The notes: a model not told the origin generated them from the sequence alone. A DNA stretch of 64,000 nucleotides from Peribacillus sp. FSL H8-0477 (GCF_038002765.1 NZ_JBBODE010000001.1:1984001-2048000); one strand, 5' to 3'; positions 28,263 to 37,735 are shown, counted from the first letter of the stretch. Numbers and translations: made by a program.

Positions 28263-31200
28263 TTAACTAACATATGTTGAGGGAACAAATCTAACTCCTT
28301 GTCTTTTTTTAGCGGGTTTCTTCTTCTTTTTCTTCTCTTTAAATGGTGATGCTATCTTCTCACCGTTCGAATGATAGAAGGTAATCAGGCTAGCGTCTAC
28401 GTGTTTTCCTTTTTTCCATTTCTTCACGTGTTCAGCACCGCGGATTTCTTTAACCTGATTGTTTTCAATTAAGACTTCTTTCACCTTTGATCCTTCAAAG
28501 TCTACGATTGAATTTGGCTTCTTAGGACTGATGATAATCTTCGTTTTCTCTAGTCCTTCACCATTTAGCGTAGCCGTTGCTTTTACCCAAATACCTTCTT
28601 TAATAGACGAGGTACGATCCATCATGACTAAAGAATTTTCAATATCAACCACAAGTTTTTTAGCTTTGTAACCGACCAGATTATAAATTTTATTGTATTT
28701 CTTTTGAGCCGTTAATTCAGTTTGAATAATCAGCGGATCATGATCGCTTGCCCGGCCATCTGCTTCTGTAAATGAAGAGTTAATATGGACAATTTCTGCT
28801 TTTGTCTTAGCCGCCATATTGTTGCTCACAAGGATATGGTCCAGCACCTGTGAATTCCCTTGATACGTGTAGGAATAGCGTTCAGCAAATGGTACGGTAT
28901 CAACCAAATTCGTCATTTCTTTTCCTTTTAACATTTCAAGGGGTTTTGAGAATTCGAAATCATTGAAGTCTCCTAATAGCACGACATTCGCCTGCTCATC
29001 CTTCGCTTTCACATCTTTCACAAACCCATTTACGATGGACGCAATTTGCAGGCGTTGAATTTCACTAGAAAGCACTGGCGGCTGATTTTTACCGAATAGT
29101 GGTTGATCGCCGCCTTTGGAATTAAAATGGTTCGCTACAACAATTACCTTTTCACCATTAAATTCAAATTGTGCTGCAAGCGGCTTACGGCTTGAAGCAA
29201 ACGCTGGATTCGTTGGATCTATACGTCCAGGATTTAAGGTGAGTGTACCCTCACTGAAGCCAACAGCCTCTGTTGCAGTGCCTTTCACGCCAGGAGTTAA
29301 CGATATTCTGTCTTGCTTATATAAAAACCCGACACGTATATTCCCACCAGGAGCACCGCCATCTTGATTATTTTCCGGTGCAATATCTGTATATTGATAA
29401 ACAGGCCCGCCTAGTTCGTTAATTTTCCCTATTAACTTCTCATAACTTTGAGCAGCATCTGTGATTCCCGTGTCTTTTGCTCCATCATTATCTTGCATTT
29501 CTGTTAACCCAATAATATCGGGTGATTTTAAATTCGTCACAATGGCTTCAGCTAATTTAGTCAATTTATCATCAGCAGATTCTGCTGAGAAATTTTCAAG
29601 ATTATAAGAAGCAATTGTCAGCTTCTTTTGGTCTGCTTCTATGGAAGTGACTTCCCGCTTTGTGCCTCCATCTTTCAATTCAGGCAATTTTGCTTTATCC
29701 GTTAGTACTTTATAATTACTAAAACCATAGCTGACCACACCTGTAACGTTCCCGGCAAAGTAATCCCCTGTTTTGGCCACGTAATTCCGGTCATTAATCA
29801 ACAGGCTGATTCTTTCAGGGTTCCCATCAGACTCTGTATATTTAAGGCCGCCTGCAGCAGTATTCGTTCGGTAGTTCCCCGGCACGACAATCACTTCACC
29901 ATACTCCTGTGGTGCAACTACTTTTGGAGAATCCAGCTGAACAAGCATCCCTTCTAGACTTTCGTAAAAATCAATACCATCTGTATCTGGATTAAATACG
30001 GCTAATGCATCACTATCAATCTTCTCTGTCGGTGGAATACGATCGACGCCAAGAATAACGGGTTTCGGTAAAGCTTGTCCTCTTTGAACCGTCGTCATTT
30101 CTGATACATTGATTTCTGTCATTGTCAGATCAGTATTTTGCTTATCAGAATAGCCATCTAGAACGAATTCTTTCACCTGTCCAGAAACCTTCATCAGGTC
30201 ACCTAGTTGAACTCCGTGGGCTTTTTTATAGACAAGAATTCCTTCTGCCGTGCGCTCATCAATGTCACCTTCTGGATCCTGCATATAAAAGTTGTTTGCA
30301 TCTACGATATGCGTGACAACACCTTCGATATCAGCAACAGACTGATTTTCATAGGGAGAGGCATGACCGATACCCTGAATATCGTGTATGCGCGGATCCC
30401 CAACTTGAATGGTATACGTAAACGTGGATACCGTACTGTCTTTTAAGTCTTTTTTAACTGCATACGCTTTAATAGCTGTTTCCTTTTCAATCACGATAGC
30501 TTCTTGATAGACGCTGCTCGATGTGGATGGTTCTGAGCCGTCCGTAGTGTAATAAATGGTTGCTCCATCTGTGGCACTTGCAAGAGTAATCGAGTCCCCC
30601 GCTTTAATCATGCCGCTTCCAGGTGCAGCTGCCACTTCTTGAACCTTCGTTGAATCCTGAATTACATCCAACTTACTTCTTGGAATCAGTTGATACACGT
30701 TTTTATAGGAACCTAACACACCTGTAATTTGCTCATAGCTTGTCCCAACTGTCAGGAGATCCGCATCATTCGGACGGATAGAAAAGCTTGTTCCTTGTTC
30801 ATCCTTAGCCGTATAAACACCGTTAGTAAGCGATTCGACATGTACATTTTTCATAGACACTAGTGTCGCTTCTTTCGATTCATCAAGTTCCGACGCTGTC
30901 ACTAGGCTCGCTTGCGGCACTTCAGATTTTTCAATCACTGTGACATCTGATTTCTGAACTTCTAGTTCTAATAGAGACTGATAATCTACTAATTTACCTT
31001 TTACTTTAACCAGATCGCCAGTCTCAAGTAAAAGTCCTGCACCGTATACAACAATTCCTGCCGTCTCATCTTGGATATAGACAGTTGTATTGGTTCCCGT
31101 AAATACTGCAGTGACGATTCCAGTTGTTACTGCTGCACTGCCAACCTCTTGTTTTCGAATGTCCGTAATTGGACTTGATGTTAAAATACTGTATTCAAAT

Positions 31201-31856
31201 ACAGCCACTTCGCTGTTTTCTAAACTAGGAGCCAGCGCTACCGCCTTAATCGTCATGGCTGTATCAATTGTTATAGGTGATTCATATTTGGTACTTGATG
31301 CACTTGGTTCTGATCCATCAACCGTATAATAGATTTCAGAATCAACCGTTTCAGAACGTAAACTTACCTTCGTTCCTTTTTCTACTCCACCGTTTGTACT
31401 GGCTATAACGGTTTCAACTTGATTCGAGTCTTCCTCTTCCACCATACTTCCGGCCGTTAAGTCCTTCATACCTGAAACAGTAAAGTACGTTTTCAGTTCA
31501 CCGGTAACGCTTACTTTTTTTCCTAAATGAGCGGGTGTGGTTTTTAACCCTAATAAAGTCCGAAGTGTTGAGCCGCTCTTTAACTCAACCGGCATAATTT
31601 TAGCAGGATCTGTTTCTTCAGGAGAATCCGCAATAGCAATGTTCGTATCCGCATATTTTGCTGGATCCTTCGTGTACGACTTGGTGCCTGTAGTATATCC
31701 TACAATGTACCCTTCTACAGTAGCCGTACCAGTATTACTTTCGATTGCTTTACCTACTGTTATTACGTCCGCTGCCAATGACTTATCCGCATTAAATGGA
31801 GTCATTAAACTAAAAAGTAACGCTAAAACCAAACCTAAGTTTATCTTTTTTCGCAT
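28263..31856 (-). CDS. Secreted multidomain nuclease (EEP fold)
   Basis: Extracellular DNase/RNase of the endonuclease/exonuclease/phosphatase superfamily. A signal peptide (about 28 residues) is followed by a DUF6359-like domain (about 30-140), a chitobiase-C/FN3-like domain (YYTVDGSEPS, about 150-220), an OB-fold (about 230-390), a second chitobiase-C-like unit (YYTTDGSEPS, about 400-480) and a second OB-fold region (about 490-740). The catalytic EEP domain (about 750-1050) has IASYNLENF, LTEMQDNDG, ANHFNSKG, LLGDFNDF and the final ASDHDPL, which are the metal and catalytic motifs. The tail is very lysine-rich. Start ATG 31856 after GAAGGAG. With the nearby 5'-nucleotidases and phosphatase it could degrade extracellular DNA. 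Confidence 0.9.
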   Translation of the reverse strand: MRKKINLGLVLALLFSLMTPFNADKSLAADVITVGKAIESNTGTATVEGYIVGYTTGTKSYTKDPAKYADTNIAIADSPEETDPAKIMPVELKSGSTLRTLLGLKTTPAHLGKKVSVTGELKTYFTVSGMKDLTAGSMVEEEDSNQVETVIASTNGGVEKGTKVSLRSETVDSEIYYTVDGSEPSASSTKYESPITIDTAMTIKAVALAPSLENSEVAVFEYSILTSSPITDIRKQEVGSAAVTTGIVTAVFTGTNTTVYIQDETAGIVVYGAGLLLETGDLVKVKGKLVDYQSLLELEVQKSDVTVIEKSEVPQASLVTASELDESKEATLVSMKNVHVESLTNGVYTAKDEQGTSFSIRPNDADLLTVGTSYEQITGVLGSYKNVYQLIPRSKLDVIQDSTKVQEVAAAPGSGMIKAGDSITLASATDGATIYYTTDGSEPSTSSSVYQEAIVIEKETAIKAYAVKKDLKDSTVSTFTYTIQVGDPRIHDIQGIGHASPYENQSVADIEGVVTHIVDANNFYMQDPEGDIDERTAEGILVYKKAHGVQLGDLMKVSGQVKEFVLDGYSDKQNTDLTMTEINVSEMTTVQRGQALPKPVILGVDRIPPTEKIDSDALAVFNPDTDGIDFYESLEGMLVQLDSPKVVAPQEYGEVIVVPGNYRTNTAAGGLKYTESDGNPERISLLINDRNYVAKTGDYFAGNVTGVVSYGFSNYKVLTDKAKLPELKDGGTKREVTSIEADQKKLTIASYNLENFSAESADDKLTKLAEAIVTNLKSPDIIGLTEMQDNDGAKDTGITDAAQSYEKLIGKINELGGPVYQYTDIAPENNQDGGAPGGNIRVGFLYKQDRISLTPGVKGTATEAVGFSEGTLTLNPGRIDPTNPAFASSRKPLAAQFEFNGEKVIVVANHFNSKGGDQPLFGKNQPPVLSSEIQRLQIASIVNGFVKDVKAKDEQANVVLLGDFNDFEFSKPLEMLKGKEMTNLVDTVPFAERYSYTYQGNSQVLDHILVSNNMAAKTKAEIVHINSSFTEADGRASDHDPLIIQTELTAQKKYNKIYNLVGYKAKKLVVDIENSLVMMDRTSSIKEGIWVKATATLNGEGLEKTKIIISPKKPNSIVDFEGSKVKEVLIENNQVKEIRGAEHVKKWKKGKHVDASLITFYHSNGEKIASPFKEKKKKKKPAKKRQGVRFVPSTYVS

Positions 31857-32062
31857 GCCACACACTCCTTCAATTTAATTACTTGAACCAAGACTAACTA
31901 CTGATGAAATTTTACAAATACTGACTCATTACCCAAATATATAATAAATTTCAACAATTCAAACAGAGTACAAAGAATCAATAATTGCTTTATCTGTAAA
32001 AAAACAACTACTATCTAAAGTGAACGATCCTTCATAAAATCAACTGCCATTATGAAAAACAA

Positions 32063-32096
32063 AAAATCCGGATAGCTAATAAGCTTTCCGGATTTT
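32063..32096 (-). terminator. Terminator of the anchored 5'-nucleotidase gene
   Basis: AAATCCGGA/TCCGGATTT stem with T-rich flank on the minus strand. Confidence 0.88.
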
Positions 32097-32104
32097 TGAA
32101 TTAT

Positions 32105-34441
32105 TTACTTAGTTACCGTTGCAGAGATATCGACAATTCTTCCCTCAATCTTCGGTTCAACTGTTTTTAATTTAGCTGCATAATCGCGCAGGTTTTCCCA
32201 ATCAGATAAGCCAAGATCCGTTACACGACCTGCTTCATAGGCTTTCTTGAAGACATCAAACCCATCTCCGCCTTTGGCTGTAAATGCGTTCGTTGCAACA
32301 ACGTATTCAGCAGTAGGAATCAGTTCTGAAAAAGTTTGATTTTTCCCTACAACTTCCATCTTCTGTACACGGCTGCCTGCAGGCTTTGTGCTGTCATAGG
32401 TAAACTTCATACCTGAAACATGTAGGAACCCGCCATTTTCTAACGGTTCTAGACTTACGCTGTGTTCTAAAGCCTCTTTAATTTCAGCACCGGTTAATTT
32501 CATGGTAGCCAGTGTATTCCCGAAAGGAAGCGTTGTTAATACCTCTCCTACGGTAATATCTCCTTCATTAATCGCTTCACGAATTCCACCGCCATTTTGG
32601 AAAGCAATCACGGTTTCAGCATTATATTCTTTAGCTTTATCAAGCATTCCATCTGTAATAAGGTTCCCTAACTCGGTTTCATTTTTACGGACACTTGGAA
32701 GTGCATTATTGCCATTAGTACGCGGATTCGTTAACGCTTTGACCGCTGTTGCTCCTGTTGACTTTGCTTTCAATTCCTTAATAACACTTGAATACTTCTC
32801 AAGTGACTTGGCTACTTCAGGATCATCTGCTTTATCAGCAGTCTTAATTAACTTCCCTTCATGCTCCACAATTTTGCCTTCAGCATCAAAGTTCACATTT
32901 AATTTCCCGACAAAGTCGCCATATTGATAAGCCTGTACAATCACCGTTGGATCTTTTTCTTTGCCATTATTGTCTTTAGCAATCACTACTGGTTTGTCTA
33001 ATTGCGTATGGCTGTGACCGCCGATAATGACATCAATGCCACTGACAGCTGCAGCTAAGATTTGATCGTTATCATAAGCAGGGTTATCATCAAAGCCAAG
33101 ATGGTTCAGCGCGACAATTTTATTCACACCTTGCTTTTCCAATGCTGCCACAGATTTTTTGGCGGCTTCAATATAGTTCTCAAATGCAACACTGCCAGGA
33201 CTTGAGATGTCTATTGTTTCTTCTGTGGTTAAGCCAATAAATCCAACATTTTCTCCCTCAACGTTTAAGACCACTTCACTATAGATCTTGCCGTTTTCCG
33301 GCTTCATGGTCAGCGTATCAGAATACAAAGGACTTAAGTTTGCATCTTTTGAAAAATCAACATTTGAACTAATCATTGGGAACTTAGCTTCCTTAATAAA
33401 ACTTGCCAGCGCCGCATGTCCTTGTGGTGAAGTCCCTAGATCAAACTCATGATTACCAAACGTCATTAGATCGTAGTTCATCACGTTCATGAACTCAACA
33501 TCTGCTTGTCCTTCGAACTTATTAAAATACAGTGTTCCAGAGAATACATCACCAGCATCCAGTAAAAGTGTATGAGGATTAGCAGTGCGTTCTTCCTTAA
33601 CCACCGTCGCACGTTTGGCCACATTATCTAAATGGGCATGTGTGTCATTGGTGTGCAATAGGGTTAGGTTTAACGGTTTAGGTGCAGTTGCTTTTTCATA
33701 AAGCCCTTTATTCTTTTTCACCACTGCAAGAAGGTTAGCCGCAAGCTTTGTCTCTTTCGTAGAGATAGCGGCTACGTATTTCTCTGCACCGGTAATAATG
33801 TCTCCTGCTTTTTCAAGATTTGTTTCAATCAGCTTGCCTGATTCAATTTCTTTGTATGCTTGATAGATGGCCATTTCGTTATTAACCGATGCAGCCTTCG
33901 CTTTTGCTGGTACGGTATAGGTTTTTTCTAGGACAGCACGTACCTTTGGTCCATAAACCTTAGCTGTTGCTTTTTCAAAAGCAGTAATTTTCGTATGTAA
34001 AACGGTTTGAGTCTTAAGAACATTCTTTTGTTTTCCACTCGTAACGGCTGTATCAAAATCAGCCTGTGCTCTTTTAAGATTAATATTTGTAGCTAGCACG
34101 TACTTTTCTGCACGCTCAAGATAATATTTTTTATCTGTTAACTTCTTCATGTAAGCCGATTTTTTGGTCTTGCTTCCACCTTTTTTGTTGATTGCATCAA
34201 CAGCAGCTTGGTATGCTTTCTGTGCATCCTTTACAGCACTTCTTGTTTTAGAAAGAGAAGGTAATTGGCCTTTTTCGGCTGGCTGCTTATAGGTATGAAA
34301 TGCTGTTTTCATTTTCGTAATCGCTGAAGAAATAGAATGATCAACTGAATGTGTGGCTGCCTGTATTGGTGAAGCGGCTGCGATGGCTGAGACTGCGATG
34401 GCGGATGCTGTAGCGAATTTAATTGCTTTCTTTTTACTCAT
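32105..34441 (-). CDS. S-layer-anchored 5'-nucleotidase
   Basis: 5'-nucleotidase family enzyme held at the wall. The signal peptide and N-terminal helical domain (residues 1 to about 255) are clearly homologous to those of the S-layer protein at 50395-53808: the same order of motifs, KKKAIK.ATASAIA at the start, KKYxLxRA, VYGP..R.VL, YxAYKEIESG.LIE.NLEKAG. This SbsC-type region should bind secondary wall polymer. The enzyme follows: LLHTNDTHAHLD, GNHEFDLG and GGHSHTQ (metallophosphoesterase), then FQNGGGIREA and KGGDGFDVF (nucleotidase C domain). The leader also shares TATCTAAAGTAGT with the S-layer gene. Likely displayed among S-layer subunits. Confidence 0.93.
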   Translation of the reverse strand: MSKKKAIKFATASAIAVSAIAAASPIQAATHSVDHSISSAITKMKTAFHTYKQPAEKGQLPSLSKTRSAVKDAQKAYQAAVDAINKKGGSKTKKSAYMKKLTDKKYYLERAEKYVLATNINLKRAQADFDTAVTSGKQKNVLKTQTVLHTKITAFEKATAKVYGPKVRAVLEKTYTVPAKAKAASVNNEMAIYQAYKEIESGKLIETNLEKAGDIITGAEKYVAAISTKETKLAANLLAVVKKNKGLYEKATAPKPLNLTLLHTNDTHAHLDNVAKRATVVKEERTANPHTLLLDAGDVFSGTLYFNKFEGQADVEFMNVMNYDLMTFGNHEFDLGTSPQGHAALASFIKEAKFPMISSNVDFSKDANLSPLYSDTLTMKPENGKIYSEVVLNVEGENVGFIGLTTEETIDISSPGSVAFENYIEAAKKSVAALEKQGVNKIVALNHLGFDDNPAYDNDQILAAAVSGIDVIIGGHSHTQLDKPVVIAKDNNGKEKDPTVIVQAYQYGDFVGKLNVNFDAEGKIVEHEGKLIKTADKADDPEVAKSLEKYSSVIKELKAKSTGATAVKALTNPRTNGNNALPSVRKNETELGNLITDGMLDKAKEYNAETVIAFQNGGGIREAINEGDITVGEVLTTLPFGNTLATMKLTGAEIKEALEHSVSLEPLENGGFLHVSGMKFTYDSTKPAGSRVQKMEVVGKNQTFSELIPTAEYVVATNAFTAKGGDGFDVFKKAYEAGRVTDLGLSDWENLRDYAAKLKTVEPKIEGRIVDISATVTK

Positions 34442-34463
34442 TCGGTAAGTGTTCCCCTTCCAC

Positions 34464-34476
34464 TATCTAAAGTAGT
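34464..34476 (-). promoter_or_regulatory. Leader element shared with the S-layer gene
   Basis: TATCTAAAGTAGT lies 23 nt upstream of the 5'-nucleotidase ATG, and the identical 13-mer lies 24 nt upstream of the S-layer ATG (53832-53844). On the mRNA it precedes the ribosome binding site. This is common descent of the whole 5' end or a shared leader function. Confidence 0.6.
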
Positions 34477-34907
34477 CCATTGGAACTAAAATGTCCAATA
34501 GCTTAAAAAGCACATCTCTCTCTCGTTAGACTTAACGATCAGCTACGGTGTCTCACTCATTCAGTAAGCGCTCTCTATTTAACCAAAAGTTATTCTATCA
34601 AACGATGAGTACATATGACTCTATCATAATATAAGTTATCAGTAAATTCTACCTATTTTACAAGTACTTAACATATTTTCATCAGTATCTCTAGTTATCC
34701 AACCATAGTTCCGACAAAGGTTTCCCCTATAAAGAGCAACCATATCTATTATTCCTATTACTGGATAACGACTTCCTTTATTTTATAGTATAAAATAGAA
34801 GAACTAGATTATTTTATTAGGCATTTGACTATTTCCGAAAAGACTATCAATATGGACGAATAATGATGTAATTAAGGCAAGAACTATATAGAAAGAAGGT
34901 ATGTATC
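34477..34907. other. Divergent intergenic region
   Basis: AT-rich, no ORF. It should carry the promoters for the 5'-nucleotidase gene (minus) and the RadA paralogue gene (plus; AT-rich TATAGTATAAAATAG at about 34784). No box was identified with confidence. Confidence 0.35.
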
Positions 34908-36317
34908 ATGGCAAAAGAAAAGAAAGAATTTGTCTGTACAGAATGTGGTTTCTCTCATGCAAAATGGGGAGGGCAATGCAGCTCGTGCAGAGAATGGAAC
35001 ACGTTAGAAGAGAGAGTGGTAGAAAGCAAGAGCGCTGCAGCTACGCCTACAACCCCACGAAAGAGTCTTGGGAGAGGCAGTAAGCCAGTCCGACTTAAAG
35101 ACGTGAAATCCAGTAAACAATCTCGAATTCTTGTGACGGACCAAGAATTTAATCGTGTCATGGGTGGCGGGATTGTCCGCGATTCCATTACGATTATTAC
35201 CGCTCCTCCTGGTGCCGGTAAAAGTACGCTGTTACTCATGATCGCCGAACAATTAGGTTCATCTGGGTTAACCGTATATTATGCTTCTGGTGAAGAAAGT
35301 GTTGATCAGATAAAAGAACGTTCGAACCGTGTAGCGCCCAACATTGCGGATAATGTATGGATCCAGTCGGAAACCAATATGAATGCGATCGAAGATAGTC
35401 TAAATGACGTGGACCCGGATATTCTAATTATTGATTCGATCCAATCGATGTATGTAAATGAGCTTCCGGCTAGAGCTGGTTCTCCTACCCAAGTTGATGA
35501 ATGTGTAAATCGGTTAATCGGAATCGCCAAAAATCCAGACCGAAAACGAGCGATTTTTATCGTTGGTCAAATGACAAAAAAAGATGAATTAGCCGGGAAT
35601 CGTAGTATGGAACATGCGGTGGATACGGTATTGTATTTAGAAGGAGAACGTACCCAGCAAATACGCTATGTGTATGCGGAAAAGAATCGATTCGGAGAAA
35701 CGGGCGAAGTGGCGCTATATTCCATGGAACAAGCCGGAATGATTCCGATAACCAATCCTTCGGAGTTCTTTATGACGAAAAGAAAGAGCCCTGTGCCAGG
35801 AAGTGCGTTGACGGTTACAAGAGAAGGAACCCGGAATATCGTCGTCGAAGTCGAATCACTAACCGAGAGTTCGATGTATGGTTTCCCGATTCGCGTATCA
35901 GAAGGCATCAACAAACAAAATCTCCAAATCATGACCGCCATCGTAGAAAGAAGCGGCGTACGTCTGAGTGATAAAGATGTGTATGTAAAATTTGTCGCCG
36001 GAATGAAACCGAAAGAAACCTCTGTCAATTTAGGCATTGCGATGTCTATAGTATCGAGCGTGCAAAAAATGGGCATTCCCACAGACACGGTGTTTATCGG
36101 TGAAGTCGGATTAACTGGAGAAATTAAAAACGTACCGTACCTTGAAACACGGATCAAAGAACTGGATCGATTAGGCTTCCGTACCGTATACATTCCTAAA
36201 GGAAATCTAAGAGAGCCGATTCCAACAAAGAACCTGAAAGTCATTGAAGTCGGAACCCTTAATGAAGCGATTAGCTCGGTCTTTTCAGCCAAATCAAAAG
36301 CGGTTACTCCTTTTTAA
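34908..36317 (+). CDS. radA: RadA/Sms-type recombination protein (probable paralogue)
   Basis: RecA-like ATPase that drives branch migration in homologous recombination. An N-terminal four-cysteine zinc finger (CTECGFSHAKWGGQCSSC) is followed by Walker A APPGAGKST (about residue 104), Walker B ILIIDSIQSM and the RadA signature KNRFGETGEV (about 260). A Lon-protease-like C-terminal domain lies at about 300-460. The length of 469 aa is near the usual 455-460. It stands alone next to the S-layer locus rather than in the ctsR-mcsAB-clpC-radA-disA cluster usual in Bacillus. From memory its sequence departs noticeably from B. subtilis RadA, so I suspect a second, locus-specific copy. Start ATG after AGAAAGAAGG. 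Confidence 0.88.
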   Translation: MAKEKKEFVCTECGFSHAKWGGQCSSCREWNTLEERVVESKSAAATPTTPRKSLGRGSKPVRLKDVKSSKQSRILVTDQEFNRVMGGGIVRDSITIITAPPGAGKSTLLLMIAEQLGSSGLTVYYASGEESVDQIKERSNRVAPNIADNVWIQSETNMNAIEDSLNDVDPDILIIDSIQSMYVNELPARAGSPTQVDECVNRLIGIAKNPDRKRAIFIVGQMTKKDELAGNRSMEHAVDTVLYLEGERTQQIRYVYAEKNRFGETGEVALYSMEQAGMIPITNPSEFFMTKRKSPVPGSALTVTREGTRNIVVEVESLTESSMYGFPIRVSEGINKQNLQIMTAIVERSGVRLSDKDVYVKFVAGMKPKETSVNLGIAMSIVSSVQKMGIPTDTVFIGEVGLTGEIKNVPYLETRIKELDRLGFRTVYIPKGNLREPIPTKNLKVIEVGTLNEAISSVFSAKSKAVTPF

Positions 36318-36356
36318 AAATATTGGAAAATAGTTACATTTATAAATTCAAATGAA

Positions 36357-36390
36357 AACCGCTTGCCAAAATGGCAAGCGGTTTTGTTTT
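36357..36390. terminator. Terminator between convergent radA and recombinase
   Basis: AACCGCTTGCC/GGCAAGCGGTT perfect 11-bp stem followed by TTGTTTTT. Confidence 0.9.
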
Positions 36391-36448
36391 TGATAGATCC
36401 AATCATGCTAGATAAACCATTTCTGTAATCGCAGACTGGTACTGCCGA

Positions 36449-37378
36449 TTACGGATTCCATTTTCTCACCATTCTGCACCCCTCCATAAATTTCTTATAC
36501 AGTTTTTCAACGGCATCCTGCTTTTCCTCTCGTGTGGTTTGGATATAGAATTTTGCCGTCATATTTACGGTGGAGTGCCCAGTCAATTTACTGACTGTGG
36601 TAAGGTCCACGCCTTTCCTAAGTAACCTTGTGGCAAACGTATGTCTAAACAAATGAGGATGCAGTTTGAATCCCACATCCTTTGAAACCTTTGCTAACCA
36701 ATCTCGAACCGCATCCCTATGCATTTTTTCTGATCGTTGGCTGACCAGTAAGTACTCGCTCTCACGATATCGAGATTGTACCCGTTCCCCTTGTTGATAC
36801 TGTTTAATAAGTTGCAATACATCCTGTCTTCGTAAACTTATCTCTCGAACCTTTCCACCTTTTCCTCGAACGGTAAGGCTGGACGTTAAAGCATCTATAT
36901 CGGCTAGCTTTATATTGACTAACTCCGTCACACGAATACCTGTATACAACAGAATATAGGCAATTAATTTATTTCTACAACTCACTTTTGTCTGTTCCTC
37001 CAGATAGAATAGTAGTCTTTCGACCTCCTCTCCCGATAAGGCCGTAACCATATGTTCACTTCCAGAAGCGATTTTCACCTGATCCTTTTTAAGCTGGATA
37101 TAATTTTCATCTACTATTCCTTTCTTTTGTAAGAAATCGTTATATACCTTTAAGCTATTAACTTTCTTATTGATGGTCGTAACGGCAAAGTCTTTATCAA
37201 GCAACAACTGCTTATATCTGACAAAAGAAAAGCGGGAAAGAGGCTGCGATTCATCCGAACTCTTTTCCCTTAGATACTGTTGAAAACCCTTTATATCGCC
37301 TATATAGGATTCAATTGTTTTTGGTGCTCTGCCTTCTTCTGTAAGCCACTGTCGGAAACCTTCCAGTAAGCCACTCAT
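36449..37378 (-). CDS. Tyrosine recombinase (module 1)
   Basis: Site-specific recombinase/integrase, 309 aa. A SAM-like DNA-binding domain (about 1-100) precedes the catalytic domain (about 115-300). Active-site residues: Arg in YTGIRVTEL, Lys in RGKGGKVRE, HxxR in HLFRHTF, GHS in LTGHSTVN, and the Tyr nucleophile in AKFYIQTT. It is strongly similar over its whole length to the recombinase at 48479-49348. A terminator-like hairpin lies directly upstream. GGAGGA precedes the ATG. It is the last gene of a RadC / 101-aa / 86-aa / peptide / recombinase module. Confidence 0.92.
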   Translation of the reverse strand: MSGLLEGFRQWLTEEGRAPKTIESYIGDIKGFQQYLREKSSDESQPLSRFSFVRYKQLLLDKDFAVTTINKKVNSLKVYNDFLQKKGIVDENYIQLKKDQVKIASGSEHMVTALSGEEVERLLFYLEEQTKVSCRNKLIAYILLYTGIRVTELVNIKLADIDALTSSLTVRGKGGKVREISLRRQDVLQLIKQYQQGERVQSRYRESEYLLVSQRSEKMHRDAVRDWLAKVSKDVGFKLHPHLFRHTFATRLLRKGVDLTTVSKLTGHSTVNMTAKFYIQTTREEKQDAVEKLYKKFMEGCRMVRKWNP

Positions 37379-37397
37379 AAACTTTCCTCCAAATTAA

Positions 37398-37434
37398 AAG
37401 AGCCATGAATGCTTTATTTGCATCCATGACTCTT
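37398..37434 (-). terminator. Attenuator-like hairpin before recombinase 1
   Basis: AAGAGTCATGGATGC/GCATTCATGGCTCTT arms with one mismatch, followed by TTTTAATTT on the minus strand, 20 nt before the recombinase start. A hairpin sits at the same place before recombinase 2, so it could limit read-through into the recombinase. Confidence 0.7.
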
Positions 37435-37491
37435 AGTTTTTAATACTAGCGATGATCAGACAGACTCTCAACGAGGGCCACCTCTTTCCTT

Positions 37492-37572
37492 TTATTGTTT
37501 ATCTTTAGATATCTCTCTTAATACTTCCGCAGCTATCGCAACGATCACGGGAACGATGATTTTCACCCACAT
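37492..37572 (-). CDS. 26-aa hydrophobic peptide (module 1)
   Basis: Unannotated small ORF with an excellent GAAAGGGGG site. The sequence begins MWVKIIVPVIVAIAAEV and ends in the charged REISKDKQ, giving one short membrane-inserting helix with a basic tail. A similar peptide (start MPKIDISIVLFILKTIVDEL, end AKKK) is encoded in module 2. It could be a toxin-like, holin-like or signalling membrane peptide; function unknown. Confidence 0.65.
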   Translation of the reverse strand: MWVKIIVPVIVAIAAEVLREISKDKQ

Positions 37573-37617
37573 CTATTTCACCCCCTTTCAGGTCAGCTCC
37601 CGACAGTACTATAATTA

Positions 37618-37734
37618 TGGCGTGAGTTTTAAACAGGCAAAACAGGCTTGATTATATGGGAATGATTGATTCTTCTTTCTCCACTCTTGGTCGTTTTATT
37701 TTTGGCGTGAGTTTCCCATAAGTTATGTCGTGAG
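37618..37734. repeat. Three TGKCGTGAG motifs with fixed spacing (module 1)
   Basis: TGGCGTGAG at 37618 and 37703, and TGTCGTGAG at 37726. The steps of 85 and 23 bp are exactly those found in module 2 (49475, 49560, 49583), although the sequence between them is different. The last copy abuts the stop codon of the 86-aa gene. Candidate binding or crossover sites for the linked recombinase. Confidence 0.75.
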
Positions 37735-37735
37735 C

